From assembly GCF_017168255.1 (NCBI RefSeq), contig NZ_JABFAP010000001.1, positions 2,241,783-2,280,544 of the forward strand: a stretch of 38,762 nucleotides of DNA, in the 5' to 3' direction. Below are positions 1 through 9,250 of the stretch, one piece after another. This DNA is from Agrococcus sp. KRD186 (GTDB lineage: Bacteria > Actinomycetota > Actinomycetes > Actinomycetales > Microbacteriaceae). The position numbers and the translations under genes are program-made. Below the pieces are notes generated by a model. The model had not been told where the DNA came from and did no database searches. It saw only the letters and a program-made list of their open reading frames with translations. The first letter of the stretch is position 1; every line of letters begins with the position of its first letter.

Positions 1-114
1 CGCGTGATCAAACGCGCCATCTCCAAGTACCGGGCCAAGGGCCGCGAGATCGACCGACGCACCTATCCCGCGACACTCCACACCAGAATCTTGACCCCCG
101 GCCCCGACGGCTAA
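1..114 (+). CDS. C-terminal end of an unrecognised protein (partial)
   Basis: An open frame enters from the left edge and stops at TAA (112-114), giving the last 37 residues of a protein that ends HTRILTPGPDG. The fragment is rich in Arg and Lys and has no motif I recognise, so no function is assigned. It could be the tail of a mobile-element or defence protein because everything to the right up to 10415 is accessory DNA, but that is only context. The opposite strand is also open here (from an ATG at 375 through the left edge), so even the coding strand is uncertain. Confidence 0.35.
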   Translation, partial: RVIKRAISKYRAKGREIDRRTYPATLHTRILTPGPDG

Positions 115-421
115 CCGAACGGCATTGCCTTTAACAGCGCGCCGTCCAATTGACGCAAACTGACTGTGCCGATTCCAACCGAACGCTACGACTAGCTTGA
201 CCTCGAGACTGCCGGACTCGAGATCGCGCGCGAGCACGAGCTGTTCGAGCGAGGCGGCGCTTGTATCAGTGCGTCGTTTGGCGAGAGTGAGAACGGCCAG
301 CCCCAAGTGCGTGCGTTCGGCGGCCGAGAAGTCAAGCTGCTCGCGCCGCAGTCGGGAGCAGTCAGCTCCGCGCATCGTTCTCGCGTTCGAACTATCGACA
401 TTGCCGTGGGTGTGGGGCTGA
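115..421. other. 307-bp stretch without a recognisable gene
   Basis: No convincing gene is seen between the leftmost gene end and the HsdR remnant. Both strands carry open frames: a minus frame from ATG at 375 that runs out of the window, and a plus frame open from about 195. The two are mutually exclusive and neither translation matches a family I know. Base composition is somewhat lower in GC than the core genes further right. Most likely this is decayed DNA at the edge of the defence island. Confidence 0.3.
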
Positions 422-865
422 TCGTCCATCTCGCCGGTCCGCACGGAGCACACGAACCAGCAGCTGACGTCGGCCGAAGTGATCGCCGAGCTCGTCGAGC
501 TCGCGAAGGAGATCGCCGCCGATGCCGGTCGCGGGCAGCGTTTCGCGCCGCCGCTGAACGACGACGAGCTGGCGTTCTTCGACGCGGTCGCGCAGAACGA
601 GTCGGCTGTCGCGTTGCAGGGCGAAGGCATCCTCGCGGACATCGCCCGCGAACTGGTGTCGGTGATGCGGCGCGATGTGCGCACCGATTGGACCGTGCGC
701 GACGATGTGCGGGCGAAGCTGCGCTCGTCGATCAAGCGGCTGCTGGTGAAGCACGGGTATCCGCCGGACCAGCAGCCGGAGGCGATCAGGCTCGTGATGG
801 ATCAGATGGAGCAGATGGCGCCGCGGTACTCGGTGGAGCGCAGCGGCGCTATACGGACCCGCTAA
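422..865 (+). pseudogene. hsdR: C-terminal remnant of type I restriction enzyme HsdR (DUF3387 region)
   Basis: The frame following the TGA at 419-421 encodes about 147 residues that read like the C-terminal helical domain of type I restriction R subunits. It contains VIAELVELAKEI, then DDELAFFDAVAQNESA, then IARELV, then DWTVRDDVRAKLRSSIKRLL and a final KHGYPPDQQPEA-like segment. An intact HsdR is about 1000 residues with an N-terminal PD-(D/E)xK nuclease and a helicase. None of that is present upstream, and no HsdM or HsdS is in the window. The last residues after QMEQMAP diverge from the usual tail. The first GTG that could start it (479) lies inside the domain. I infer a dead fragment of a type I restriction-modification locus. 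Its 3' end overlaps the end of the PIN gene on the other strand by 4 bp, suggesting a recombination junction. Confidence 0.7.
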
Positions 866-1359
866 CCGACGCGGTGTCCGAGCAGCAGTCCCGACTCACG
901 GAGTACGCCAAACGGTTCTCGACACACGACACCGAACGCTGCAGCTGCGTCAGGGATCTTGATCTTCGACTTCGAATCCGGCGCCGGCACTTCGTGCGTA
1001 ACGATCACATGAGCGCCAGCATGCGCCATGGCGACGAGGCGGTAGTCAGCGTTGTCAAGGAATTCTGCCTGCGCGCTCGAACGGTACGCGCGCTCCTCCG
1101 ACATCGTCCACTGCGCGACGGCGCGCAGCACGGCGACATCCTTCTCGGTCTCCTCCAGCCAGAACGACGATGGCAACTCCTTCGTCCAGGCAGCCAATTC
1201 GTCGTCCTGCGCGAACAGCTCATGGCGCACCGCATCGATCGAACGCAATCCGAGTTCGTCGTGTTCGTCTGCGAGCCATCGCCAGAACCCAGGCACGAAG
1301 TCCATTCCGTAGTGCCGGTTCTTCGCCGTGATCAGGACGTTCGCATCGATGAGGAACAA
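862..1359 (-). CDS. DUF4411 family PIN-domain protein (putative toxin RNase)
   Basis: This 165-residue protein starts with MFLIDANVLITAKNRHYGMD, the typical opening of DUF4411 PIN proteins, with the first metal-binding Asp at residue 5. A second acidic cluster is at FLDNADYRLVAMA, and the C-terminal part THEVP...KIKIPDAAAAFGV matches the family's conserved end. PIN domains are Mg2+-dependent RNases of the VapC fold. The gene begins with TTG immediately after the TAA of the upstream ImmA/XRE gene (no gap), so the two are translationally coupled. Known families: DUF4411 PIN genes are commonly paired with XRE-COG2856 genes as a predicted toxin-antitoxin or defence module. The toxin role here is inferred from that pairing. 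GC is lower than in the core genes, consistent with transfer. Confidence 0.8.
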   Translation of the reverse strand: MFLIDANVLITAKNRHYGMDFVPGFWRWLADEHDELGLRSIDAVRHELFAQDDELAAWTKELPSSFWLEETEKDVAVLRAVAQWTMSEERAYRSSAQAEFLDNADYRLVAMAHAGAHVIVTHEVPAPDSKSKIKIPDAAAAFGVVCREPFGVLRESGLLLGHRVG

Positions 1360-2511
1360 TTACATGCCCAACTGCTTCGCGTACTTCCCGAGCTGCTCCG
1401 CGCTCCGCAATCCCAGTAGACGGAAAGCGTCGGTGTAGCCGGTCTTTCCCTCCGCGACACCCGCGAGCACTGCTCTGGAGAACCGTTCGCCAATACGGAA
1501 GGGCTGGTTCGCATAGAAATCGCCCCCCTTGCTGGCGGTGCGAGACCGTTCAAAGGCTTCGCGAGCGCGCTGTTCCACGGCGCGGTAGAGATCGTCGAAT
1601 CCCTCACGCCTCACCAGCCGCGCATCGCGGAGCTTCAGCACGATGACGAGCGTGCTGCAGAGGTATCGACCAGCCAATCGCTCAAGCTCGACGTGCACGT
1701 CGACCTCTGGCCGGAACTGTGCCTCCAGGTCTGCTTCGGGCACAAGCACTTCTGCGGCGAAGGCGTTGCACCAGCCTTCGACGCCTGCAGTCACCTCGCC
1801 GAACTCCTCATCACTCACGCCGGAGCGGCGCAGCAGTACGTGGCCGTACTCGTGCAGGAACGTGAACAACTGCCCACTCTTGGAGTCGTCGTTCGCGTTG
1901 ACGAAGACGAGCGGCGCGGTCTCATCAGCAAGCGTGAAACCCCTGAACTCACGCCGGTCCAGCGGTCGGTGCGTGTCATTGCCGACCATGCTGGTGATGA
2001 CGGCAAGGCCGCCTCTCTCCTCGAAGCGTCGACGCAGATGGTTACGGGCACCGTCGCGCGTCATGCCGCTGCGGCGGCGTACGTCGAAATCGAGCTCCTC
2101 CGTCGCGCGCGCGGCGACCTCGCGCACCTCGTCCTGCTCAGTGGCACCGGCAAAGCGTGCGTCGCCGAGACCGTGCTCAAGGGCGTAGTCGCGGAACCAG
2201 CCCTGGCGCTGCTGGCTGAGCTCGATGACGGCGAGGAGATCCTGGCTGGGTGTCGCGCGGTCACCAGTCACGCCGAGTCGATAGTCCGGGATCGGCAGTT
2301 CGACGACTGGTGGCTTGTCGAGGAAGAACACACCGAACGGCACATGGGCGTACTTTGCGAGCTCCTCGAGCTGCTTGATCGTCGGCTTCTTTTCGCCCGC
2401 GAGCCAGGACTCCCAAGAACCGAATTTGGACGCGTAGGCACCCGGGTCCCGACGGGATCGTTCCTGCGCCCATGCGAGCACGGCGGGGGCGACTTCGACG
2501 GTCGTGGCCAA
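1360..2511 (-). CDS. XRE-family HTH / ImmA-IrrE-type metallopeptidase (COG2856), putative antitoxin-regulator
   Basis: The 383-residue protein has an N-terminal XRE-like helix-turn-helix (about residues 10-60, with SWESWLAGEKKPTIKQLEEL) and a C-terminal zinc metallopeptidase domain with the HEYGH motif at residues 220-224, preceded by FVNANDDSKSGQLFTFL. This is the architecture of COG2856 regulators, in which a protease domain is fused to its own DNA-binding domain; ImmA and IrrE cleave repressors. It starts at TTG (2509-2511). That start is chosen because a strong AGGAGGTG ribosome site lies just upstream and no ATG fits. It forms an abutting two-gene operon with the DUF4411 PIN gene. Likely role: autoregulator and antitoxin of the module, possibly damage-responsive. 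The protease could instead act on another repressor in the island. Confidence 0.82.
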   Translation of the reverse strand: MATTVEVAPAVLAWAQERSRRDPGAYASKFGSWESWLAGEKKPTIKQLEELAKYAHVPFGVFFLDKPPVVELPIPDYRLGVTGDRATPSQDLLAVIELSQQRQGWFRDYALEHGLGDARFAGATEQDEVREVAARATEELDFDVRRRSGMTRDGARNHLRRRFEERGGLAVITSMVGNDTHRPLDRREFRGFTLADETAPLVFVNANDDSKSGQLFTFLHEYGHVLLRRSGVSDEEFGEVTAGVEGWCNAFAAEVLVPEADLEAQFRPEVDVHVELERLAGRYLCSTLVIVLKLRDARLVRREGFDDLYRAVEQRAREAFERSRTASKGGDFYANQPFRIGERFSRAVLAGVAEGKTGYTDAFRLLGLRSAEQLGKYAKQLGM

Positions 2512-2572
2512 ATTTGCACCTCCTGTCCGACTCGAGTGCGTTCAGCCTAGAGTCTGCCGCCCCATTCAGCCT
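2512..2572 (-). promoter_or_regulatory. Promoter and possible operator of the ImmA/XRE-PIN operon
   Basis: On the minus strand a TAGGCT -10-like box (plus 2544-2549) precedes the AGGAGGTG ribosome site and the TTG start. The plus strand carries TTCAGCCT twice, at 2541-2548 and 2565-2572. One copy overlaps the -10 box and the other sits near the expected -35. Direct repeats in this position are a reasonable binding site for the XRE domain of the gene it controls. This is inference. Confidence 0.4.
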
Positions 2573-2618
2573 GTGGATGCTCGGGGCCGTGCCATTGTGC
2601 AGTAGCCTGCTGGAACCC

Positions 2619-2651
2619 ACCCGTTCTCCTCGGAGAGCGGGTCTTCTCTTT
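2619..2651 (+). terminator. Hairpin with T-rich tail upstream of jetA
   Basis: ACCCGTTCTCC (2619-2629) and GGAGAGCGGGT (2632-2642) form an 11-bp stem with one G-T wobble and a very tight loop, followed by TCTTCTCTTT. It resembles an intrinsic terminator reading in the plus direction. No plus-strand gene ends just before it, so it may block read-through into jetA from the left or insulate the island's divergent region. Confidence 0.5.
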
Positions 2652-2660
2652 GCCTCGACC

Positions 2661-2696
2661 GCGACAGTCGTGGGCGGCCGCCCGTACCCTGGAACC
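2661..2696 (+). promoter_or_regulatory. Leaderless promoter of the jetABCD operon
   Basis: TACCCT (2685-2690) followed by exactly six bases and the GTG start of jetA at 2697 fits the TANNNT-6-start rule seen across the window. A weak -35 GCGACA lies at 2661-2666 (spacer 18). Transcription would begin on the G of GTG, giving an mRNA without a 5' leader. There is no Shine-Dalgarno sequence at this start, which agrees. Confidence 0.55.
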
Positions 2697-4121
2697 GTGG
2701 ACCTCGACGACTTCGAAGCGCTCCGCGACCGGCACCCGGCGTGGAAGCTGCTGCGCGCGAGCAGCGCGCCGCTCGTGCTGTCGTTCCTCGGGCTGCACTT
2801 CGTCGAGGAGAACGAGGGGCCGACGCCCGCGAGCCGGCTCATCGACGCGCTCGACGACCACCTGTACGCGGTGCGGCAGCGCGATCCGGACGCGTACCCG
2901 CGGCAGCCGCAGGCCTACCTCGACGACTGGGCCGATCCAGCACGCGGCTGGCTGCGCAAGTTCTATCCGGTCGACTCCGACGAGGTGCACTACGACGCGA
3001 TGCCCGCGCTCGAGAAGGCCTACCGGTGGGTCGAGGGGCTGCAGCAGCGCTCGTTCGTCGGCACCGAATCCAGGCTCCACACGCTCATCGAGCTGCTCCG
3101 CCAGATCGTGCACGGCAGCGAGGCCGACCCCGAGACGCGCATCGTCGAGCTCGAGCGTCGCCGCGCGGCGATCGACGACGAGATCGCCGCGGTGCGCGAC
3201 GGCCGCGCCGAACTGCTCGACGAGACCGCGGTGCGCGATCGGTATCAGCTCTTCTCATCCACGGCGCGCGAGCTGCTCTCGGACTTCCGCGAGGTGGAGG
3301 AGAACTTCCGCGGCCTCGACCGCTCTGCCCGCGAGCGCATCGCGGGCTGGGACGGCAGCAAGGGCGCGCTCCTCGACGAGCTCGTGACCAGCCGCACCGA
3401 CATCGCCGCCTCCGACCAGGGCCGCAGCTTCCAGGCGTTCTACGAGTTCCTCCTCTCCGGCGCGCGGCAGGCAGAGCTCGCCGAGCTGGTCGTCGCGGTG
3501 CAGGGGATGCCCGCGGTGCGCGCAGACCGCAGGCTTCGGTTCGTGCACCACGACTGGGCAGACGCTGCCGAGCGCACCCAGCAGACGGTGCGCAACCTCA
3601 CCGAGCAGCTGCGCAGGTTCCTCGAGGACCGGGCCTGGCTCGAGAACCGCCGCGTGCTCGACCTGGTGCGCTCAGTCGAGCAGGCGGCGCTGCGCGTGCG
3701 CAGCGACCCGCCCGAGCTCGCGCTCACGATCGACGTGCCGGGCCTCACCGTCGAGCTGCCCTTCGAGCGGCCGCTGTACAGCCCGCAGCCCGAGACCCGG
3801 GTCGACAGCCTCATCGCGCCCGAGGAGGAGAGCATCGCCGACTACGACGCGCTGTTCGCGCAGCGGTTCATCGACACCGCACGGCTCGCCGACAACATCC
3901 GCGCGATCGTGCCACCGCGATCCACCGCCGAGCTCGCCGAGGTGCTCGAGCTCTACCCGGTCGAGGAGGGCGTCGCCGAGATCCTCGGCTACCTCTCCCT
4001 CACCGGCGACGAGTTCGAGGTCGAGCTGCATGACGACGAGGAGACGACCATCGATTACACGGATGCCGTCGGCACTGCGCGCCGCGCTCGCCTGCCCCGC
4101 GCGACGGTGACGCGCCGATGA
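2697..4121 (+). CDS. jetA: Wadjet anti-plasmid system protein JetA (DUF3375, kleisin-like)
   Basis: This 474-residue protein opens with DLDDFEALRDRHPAWKLLRA, followed by SAPLVLSFLGLHFVEE, the hallmark of DUF3375. Long charged helices follow (around residues 140-320). JetA is the MukF-like kleisin of type I Wadjet, which joins the JetC SMC-type ATPase dimer and JetB into an SMC motor that recognises and reels in small circular DNA for cleavage by JetD. The GTG at 2697 is chosen because the family's usual N-terminus begins there and a leaderless promoter points to it. The frame is open further upstream to 2472, but that segment does not look like protein. The TGA overlaps the ATG of jetB (ATGA), so the pair is translationally coupled. 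Length agrees with the family. Confidence 0.93.
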   Translation: MDLDDFEALRDRHPAWKLLRASSAPLVLSFLGLHFVEENEGPTPASRLIDALDDHLYAVRQRDPDAYPRQPQAYLDDWADPARGWLRKFYPVDSDEVHYDAMPALEKAYRWVEGLQQRSFVGTESRLHTLIELLRQIVHGSEADPETRIVELERRRAAIDDEIAAVRDGRAELLDETAVRDRYQLFSSTARELLSDFREVEENFRGLDRSARERIAGWDGSKGALLDELVTSRTDIAASDQGRSFQAFYEFLLSGARQAELAELVVAVQGMPAVRADRRLRFVHHDWADAAERTQQTVRNLTEQLRRFLEDRAWLENRRVLDLVRSVEQAALRVRSDPPELALTIDVPGLTVELPFERPLYSPQPETRVDSLIAPEEESIADYDALFAQRFIDTARLADNIRAIVPPRSTAELAEVLELYPVEEGVAEILGYLSLTGDEFEVELHDDEETTIDYTDAVGTARRARLPRATVTRR

Positions 4122-4711
4122 GGACGCCGGAGCAGCAGGCGGTCGCGACCGCCATCGTCAAGCTCATGCAGGGCGTCGTCTACCGGGGCACCCACGAGGA
4201 GGTCTGGCGCACCCTCGAGCGCGAGCAGGCAGGCGTGCAGGATCACTTCGCCCGCATCGGGCTGCGCGCGGTCATCGATGAGATCGAAGGCTACGCCTAC
4301 CTCAAGACGGTCGAACCCGAAGAGGGCGAAGAGCCGCTGCCGCGGCTCGTCAAGCGCCGCGCACTCACTTACCCCGTCAGCCTGCTGCTCCTGCTGCTGC
4401 GCAAGCGGCTGGCCGAGTTCGAGGCAGGCGGCGACGAGGGCAAGCTCGTGCTCGAGCACGAGCAGATCGTCGAGATGCTGCGCCTGTTCCTGCCCGACTC
4501 CACGAACGAGGCGCGCATCCTCCAGAACGTCGACCTCACGATCGGGCACGTGGTGAAGCTGGGCTTCCTCGCCGAGCTGCGCGGGCAGCGCAGGGCATGG
4601 GAGGTGCGGCGGATCCTGAAGGCGTACGTCGACGCCGAGACGATGTCGGACTTCGAGGGAAAGCTCACCGAGTACGCGAACAGCCGTGAGGAGCACCCGG
4701 CCCATGACTGA
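4118..4711 (+). CDS. jetB: Wadjet system protein JetB (DUF4194, KITE-type subunit)
   Basis: JetB has 197 residues, typical for DUF4194, the MukE-like winged-helix KITE subunit that binds the JetA kleisin and stabilises the SMC complex. Visible features are an N-terminal helical segment ([20 protein letters not shown]), an acidic turn [20 protein letters not shown], a hydrophobic helix ([17 protein letters not shown]) and a C-terminal winged-helix part ending near [10 protein letters not shown]. The ATG overlaps the jetA stop (ATGA) and the TGA (4709-4711) lies inside the start region of jetC, so all three are made from one transcript in coupled fashion. Its assignment rests on the fold pattern and position between jetA and jetC, which is diagnostic. 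Confidence 0.9.
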   Translation: MRTPEQQAVATAIVKLMQGVVYRGTHEEVWRTLEREQAGVQDHFARIGLRAVIDEIEGYAYLKTVEPEEGEEPLPRLVKRRALTYPVSLLLLLLRKRLAEFEAGGDEGKLVLEHEQIVEMLRLFLPDSTNEARILQNVDLTIGHVVKLGFLAELRGQRRAWEVRRILKAYVDAETMSDFEGKLTEYANSREEHPAHD

Positions 4712-7700
4712 CACCCTCTTCTCCGCCCTCGAGCTGGACGCATCCGCCGCACTGCGCACCGGGTACCGGCTGCACGCGCTCGAGGTCTACAACTGGGGCA
4801 CGTTCGACCGTCGGGTCTGGGAGCTCGGCCCCGCGGGCACCACCTCGCTGCTCACCGGCGACATCGGCAGCGGCAAGTCGACGCTCGTCGACGCGCTCAC
4901 GACGCTGCTGCTGCCTGCGCACAAGATCTCGTACAACAAGGCCGCGGGCGCGGCGACCAAGGAGCGCACCCTCCGCAGCTACGTCGAGGGGCACCACCGC
5001 TCCGAGCGCAACGAGGCGACCGGCGCATCCCGCCCGGTGGGCCTGCGCGACCACACGTCGTACTCGGTCATCCTGGGCGTCTTCGCCAACGAGGGCTACG
5101 GCGAGACGGTCACGATCGCGCAGGTGTTCCACCAGAAGGATCGCGCGGGCCAGCCTGAGCGCTTCTACGTCGTCGCCGGCGAGCGGCTGAGCATCGCCGA
5201 CGACTTCAGCGACTTCGGCAGCGAGCTGAAGACGCTGCGCGCACGCCTGCGCTCGCGGGGCGCCGAGATCGACACGACCTTCCCCGACTACGCGCGCCGC
5301 ATGCGCAGGCTGCTGGGCATCACCTCCGAGCAGGCGATGGAGCTCTTCCACCAGACCGTCTCGATGAAGTCGGTCGGCAACCTCAACGACTTCGTGCGCA
5401 GCCACATGCTCGAACCGGCGGATGCGTCGACCAGGGTCACGACGATCGTCGACCACTTCGAGAACCTCACGAAGGCGCACGAGGCCGTGCAGCGCGCCAC
5501 GGAGCAGCTCACGCTGCTCGACCCGATCGTCTCGGCAGCCGACAAGTTCGAGGCGGCCACTGCCCGGCGGGCGGCGCACGAGGCCGAGCGCGGCGGGCTC
5601 ACGCTCTACTTCACGGAGCGCACGCTCGAGGTGCTGGGCGACGCACAGGAACGCGGTCGCGCCGAGCACGCGCAGGCGGAGGAGCGCAGTTCGGCGCTCG
5701 AGCGGCGCAGAACCGAGCTCGCGCTCGAGCGCGACGCGCTGCAGGCAGAGCGGCTCGACGCCGGTGGCGATCGGCTGACCCGCATCGACGCCGACATCCC
5801 GGAGGCCGAGGAGCGCCTGCGCTCACGCACCGAGCGTCGCGCCCGGTTCACCGGCCACCTCGAAGCCGTCGGGCTCGAGCCGGTCGGGTCGGAGGAGGCC
5901 TTCCGCGCACGGCTCGAGGAAGCACGGGCGGCCCAGCCCCGCGCCGAGGCCGAGCGCGCTCGCCTGTCGACGGAACGGCATCCGCTCGTCTTCGAACGCG
6001 GCGCAGACGCGCAGCGGGAGCGCGAGATCGAGGCGGAGATCGCCAGCCTCGAGTCGCGCCGCAACAACCTGCCCAGCGCACTCGTCGACGTGCGCGCCGC
6101 ACTCTGCCAAGCGCTGGGCGTCAGCGAGGACGCACTGCCGTTCGTCGGCGAGCTCGTCGACGTGCGCGCCGAGCATGCCGAGTGGCGCGGCGCCGCAGAG
6201 CGCGTGCTGCGGCCCTTCGCCCTCAGCCTGCTCGTGCCGCAGGCGCAGTACGCGGACGTCTCGACCTGGGTGAACGCACGGCACCTGAACGCCAGGCTGG
6301 TCTACTACCGCGTGCCGGAGCGGCAGGTGCGTGCGACGCCGATCGCATCGAGCGGCGGCCTGCGCCTCGTCGACGTGCTCGAGATCGAACCGGGCCCGCT
6401 CGCCGAGTACCTCACTGCCGAGCTCGCGCGGCGCGCGGAGCACAAGCTGGTCGCGAACGCGTCGGAGCTTGCGCGGGAGGACCGCGCCGTCACCCGCGAG
6501 GGGCTGGTGCGTGACCGGGACCGCCACGAGAAGGACGACCGGCACCGGGTCTCGGACGCCAGGCGCTGGGTGCTGGGGCGCTCGAACGAGCAGCAGATCC
6601 GGGCGCTCGGCGTCGAGCGCGACGGGCTGCTGGAGCGCATCGCCGCCGTCGATGAGCGGCTCGCCGCCATCGACCGTCGCGAGCGCGAGCTGGCAGCACT
6701 GCTCGAGGCGCTCGTGCGGATCGAGGAGAGCGGATCGTGGGCTGAGCTCGACCGCGAGACGGCAGCGGCGGCCCTCGCCGAGCTGCGGGGCGAACGGGAG
6801 CGGATCCTGGCGGGCTCCTCGCGGCTGCAGGAGATCGACCGACGGCTCGAGCAGCTCGCGGGCGAACGGGCGACGGTCGATGCCGAGCACGGCACTGCGG
6901 TGAAGGCGCTCGGCCGCATCGAGTCGGAGCTCGAGCGGCTGGAGGCCCGGCGCAGCCGCGAGGAGGACGCGCTCGCGGCGGTGCCCGATGCCGAGCTCGC
7001 GTTCGCCCGCGAGCGATACCCCGCGATCGCCACGCGAGTGGGCAAGCGCTCCGCGAGTGCCGCGGACGAGCTCGACGCGCTCAGAGCGAGCCTCACCGGC
7101 GAGCTCACCAAGGAGATCGAGGCCGCGCAGCGCGAGGCCGCCGGCTACACGACGGCGCTGCTGCACCAGATGGGCGAGGTGCTGCGGCGCTGGCCCGAGC
7201 TCGCGCAGGAGACGGACGCGAGCATCGCCGCGATCGGCGAGTTCCGCCGCATCCACGAACGGGTCAAGACGGATGACCTGCCCCGGTTCGAGGCGGAGTT
7301 CAAGCGGCAACTCGATACCGAGGCGATCAGGGATCTCGCCGGCTTCAACCACTGGCTCAGCCGGCAGGCCGAGGAGATCCGCGAGCGGGTGCACACGATC
7401 AACGAGGCGCTCAGCGCGATCGACTACAACCCGGGTCGCATCATCGAGCTCGTCGCCGAGCCGACCCCGAACACGGAGATCCGCGAGTTCCGCGCCGAGC
7501 TGCGGGCTGCGACCAGCGATCTGATCGGCGACGTCGACGATGACGGGCAGCGGTTCGAGCGGGTGCGGAGCCTGATCAGCCGCTTCCGCGGGCGCGAGGG
7601 ATCGAGCGACGGCGACCGCGCATGGACGGCGCGCGTGACCGACGTGCGCAACTGGTACACCTTCGCCGCCTCCGAGCGCGACAGGGAGACCGGCCGCGAG

Positions 7701-8069
7701 CACGAGCACTACACCGACTCCGACGGGAAGTCGGGCGGGCAGAAGGAGAAGCTCGCCTACACGATCCTCGCCGCCTCGCTCGCCTACCAGTTCGGGCTCG
7801 AGTGGGGGGTCGAGAAGTCGAAGGACTTCCGCTTCGCGGTGATCGACGAGGCCTTCGGCCGCGGCTCCGACCAGTCGACGCGGTATGCCCTCGAGCTGTT
7901 CGCGAAGCTCGGGCTGCAGCTGCTGATCGTGACGCCGCTGCAGAAGGTGCACGTCATCGAGCCGTACGTGCACTCGATAGGGTTCGTCGACAATCCGGAG
8001 GGCGCCGCCTCGCGAGTGCACACGCTCACCGTCGAGGAGTTCCGCGAGCGCCGGGAGGCAGAGCGGTGA
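4704..8069 (+). CDS. jetC: Wadjet system SMC-like ATPase JetC
   Basis: JetC has 1121 residues and is the motor of the system. The Walker A motif GDIGSGKST is at residues 52-60. Long coiled coils flank a hinge-like centre. The C-terminal head carries the ABC signature SGGQKEK (1010-1016) and Walker B FAVIDE (1044-1049), followed by the D-loop-like AFGRGSDQS. This is the MukB-like arrangement with the ATPase head split between the two ends. All catalytic motifs are intact, so the ATPase should be active. I place the start at ATG 4704, eight bases into the end of jetB, with GAGGAG 11 bases upstream. An in-frame GTG at 4686 would add six residues and cannot be excluded. The stop overlaps the jetD start (GTGA). 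GC matches the core genome, unlike its left and right neighbours. Confidence 0.94.
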   Translation: MTDTLFSALELDASAALRTGYRLHALEVYNWGTFDRRVWELGPAGTTSLLTGDIGSGKSTLVDALTTLLLPAHKISYNKAAGAATKERTLRSYVEGHHRSERNEATGASRPVGLRDHTSYSVILGVFANEGYGETVTIAQVFHQKDRAGQPERFYVVAGERLSIADDFSDFGSELKTLRARLRSRGAEIDTTFPDYARRMRRLLGITSEQAMELFHQTVSMKSVGNLNDFVRSHMLEPADASTRVTTIVDHFENLTKAHEAVQRATEQLTLLDPIVSAADKFEAATARRAAHEAERGGLTLYFTERTLEVLGDAQERGRAEHAQAEERSSALERRRTELALERDALQAERLDAGGDRLTRIDADIPEAEERLRSRTERRARFTGHLEAVGLEPVGSEEAFRARLEEARAAQPRAEAERARLSTERHPLVFERGADAQREREIEAEIASLESRRNNLPSALVDVRAALCQALGVSEDALPFVGELVDVRAEHAEWRGAAERVLRPFALSLLVPQAQYADVSTWVNARHLNARLVYYRVPERQVRATPIASSGGLRLVDVLEIEPGPLAEYLTAELARRAEHKLVANASELAREDRAVTREGLVRDRDRHEKDDRHRVSDARRWVLGRSNEQQIRALGVERDGLLERIAAVDERLAAIDRRERELAALLEALVRIEESGSWAELDRETAAAALAELRGERERILAGSSRLQEIDRRLEQLAGERATVDAEHGTAVKALGRIESELERLEARRSREEDALAAVPDAELAFARERYPAIATRVGKRSASAADELDALRASLTGELTKEIEAAQREAAGYTTALLHQMGEVLRRWPELAQETDASIAAIGEFRRIHERVKTDDLPRFEAEFKRQLDTEAIRDLAGFNHWLSRQAEEIRERVHTINEALSAIDYNPGRIIELVAEPTPNTEIREFRAELRAATSDLIGDVDDDGQRFERVRSLISRFRGREGSSDGDRAWTARVTDVRNWYTFAASERDRETGREHEHYTDSDGKSGGQKEKLAYTILAASLAYQFGLEWGVEKSKDFRFAVIDEAFGRGSDQSTRYALELFAKLGLQLLIVTPLQKVHVIEPYVHSIGFVDNPEGAASRVHTLTVEEFRERREAER

Positions 8070-9250
8070 CTCGGCCTGCCGGCCCCTCGGGCTGGACCGC
8101 ACCGGCGGATGTCGCCGCGCGGGTGCGCAAGCGATGGGCGAGCGGTGCGCTGCTGCGCCGGCGCGCCACCGGCGAGCCCTTCGAGCCCATCGACGTGCCG
8201 CTGCGAGGGCCGAGCAGCGCCGACCTGGCAGAGCGGCTCGACGCGGCGCGGCAGTGGGCGGCCGCGATCGAGCGGGCCGCCGAGGGCGGTCGCGCATTCC
8301 GGATCGAGATGGTCTCGATCGGCGGTCGGCACCTCGGTCGCAGCGCGCTGCCCGGCAGGGTGGTGGTCGACACGTTCGAGCAGGCCGTGCGGCTGCTCGG
8401 TGTCGGCGGGCGCGATGGCGCGGTCACGACGTTCGACGAGCTGTTGCGCATCTCGGCCACGACGCCGGCAGCCCGCGAGTGGGTGCTCGCGAACCCGCTG
8501 CGCGCGGTGGAGCTCGCCGCCGAATGGCCGGCGATCCTCGCCGCGCGAGACTGGCTCGACTGGCATCGCGGCAGCGGCCGCTATCTGCGCGAGATCGACG
8601 CCCCTGGGGTCGACACGAAGCTCGTCGAGCGGCACCGGTCCGTGCTCGCCAGACTGCTGGGCGTCAGCACCGGCGCGAGCGGCTTCCTCGCCGAGCTCGG
8701 GCTGGCGGCCAAGCCCGGGTCTGTGCGGCTGCGCTTCGACCCGCGTGTGCTCGGGATGCCTGCAGGCGTCACGGAGGCGACGCTGCGGGTGTCCGAGCTC
8801 GCCGCCCTGCGGCCACAGGTGCGCCGGGCGGTGATCATCGAGAACGAGGTGAGCTACCTGAGCGCGCCGATCCCCGACGGCGGCGTGGTCGTGTGGGGCC
8901 GCGGCTACGACGCCGGCTCGCCGACCGCCCTCGATTGGCTCCAGGAGGCCGCCGCAGGCGGCGTGGTCGACTACTGGGGCGATCTGGACACACACGGGTT
9001 CGCCATCCTCAACCGGGTGCGCGGCCACCTCCCGGGTGTGCGCTCCGTGCTCATGGATCGCGAGACGCTCCTCGCGCACGAGTCGCGCTGGGGCACCGAG
9101 CCGACCCCGACGAACGCGTCCCTGCCCCGCCTGAGCGCCGCCGAGCGCGAGCTGTACGAGGATCTGGTCACCGCCCGGTATGCACAGGCACTGCGGCTGG
9201 AGCAGGAGCGCCTCGACTGGAGACATGTCGTGCGACAACTCGGCGCATAG
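8066..9250 (+). CDS. jetD: Wadjet system nuclease JetD (DUF3322-DUF2220, Toprim fold)
   Basis: JetD (394 residues) is the topoisomerase VI-like nuclease that cuts the plasmid after loop extrusion by JetABC. The N-terminal half is the DUF3322 domain ([16 protein letters not shown] and following). The C-terminal half is DUF2220, with the Toprim acidic residues visible as IENE (E259-E261) and [10 protein letters not shown] (D306, D308, H310). Those residues bind the catalytic metal, so the nuclease looks functional. It starts with GTG overlapping the jetC TGA by 4 bp, completing an unbroken four-gene operon. DUF3375 in JetA together with DUF3322-DUF2220 here places the system in type I of the described Wadjet types. 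No terminator was recognised right after the TAG at 9248-9250. Confidence 0.93.
   Translation: MTRPAGPSGWTAPADVAARVRKRWASGALLRRRATGEPFEPIDVPLRGPSSADLAERLDAARQWAAAIERAAEGGRAFRIEMVSIGGRHLGRSALPGRVVVDTFEQAVRLLGVGGRDGAVTTFDELLRISATTPAAREWVLANPLRAVELAAEWPAILAARDWLDWHRGSGRYLREIDAPGVDTKLVERHRSVLARLLGVSTGASGFLAELGLAAKPGSVRLRFDPRVLGMPAGVTEATLRVSELAALRPQVRRAVIIENEVSYLSAPIPDGGVVVWGRGYDAGSPTALDWLQEAAAGGVVDYWGDLDTHGFAILNRVRGHLPGVRSVLMDRETLLAHESRWGTEPTPTNASLPRLSAAERELYEDLVTARYAQALRLEQERLDWRHVVRQLGA

Noticed and set aside
307-1419. A 370-codon open frame on the plus strand
   Set aside because: It overlaps the HsdR remnant in another frame and runs antisense to the PIN gene. Its Arg/Ala-rich translation is typical of a shadow frame in GC-rich DNA.
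4686-4703. GTG at 4686 as the jetC start
   Set aside because: ATG 4704 has a GAGGAG site at suitable distance and begins at the usual N-terminal MTDTLF-like sequence. Six extra residues cannot be fully excluded.
5823-8297. An 824-codon open frame on the minus strand
   Set aside because: It is antisense to jetC and jetD, whose motifs are unambiguous. The translation is low-complexity Arg/Leu/Ala/Glu.
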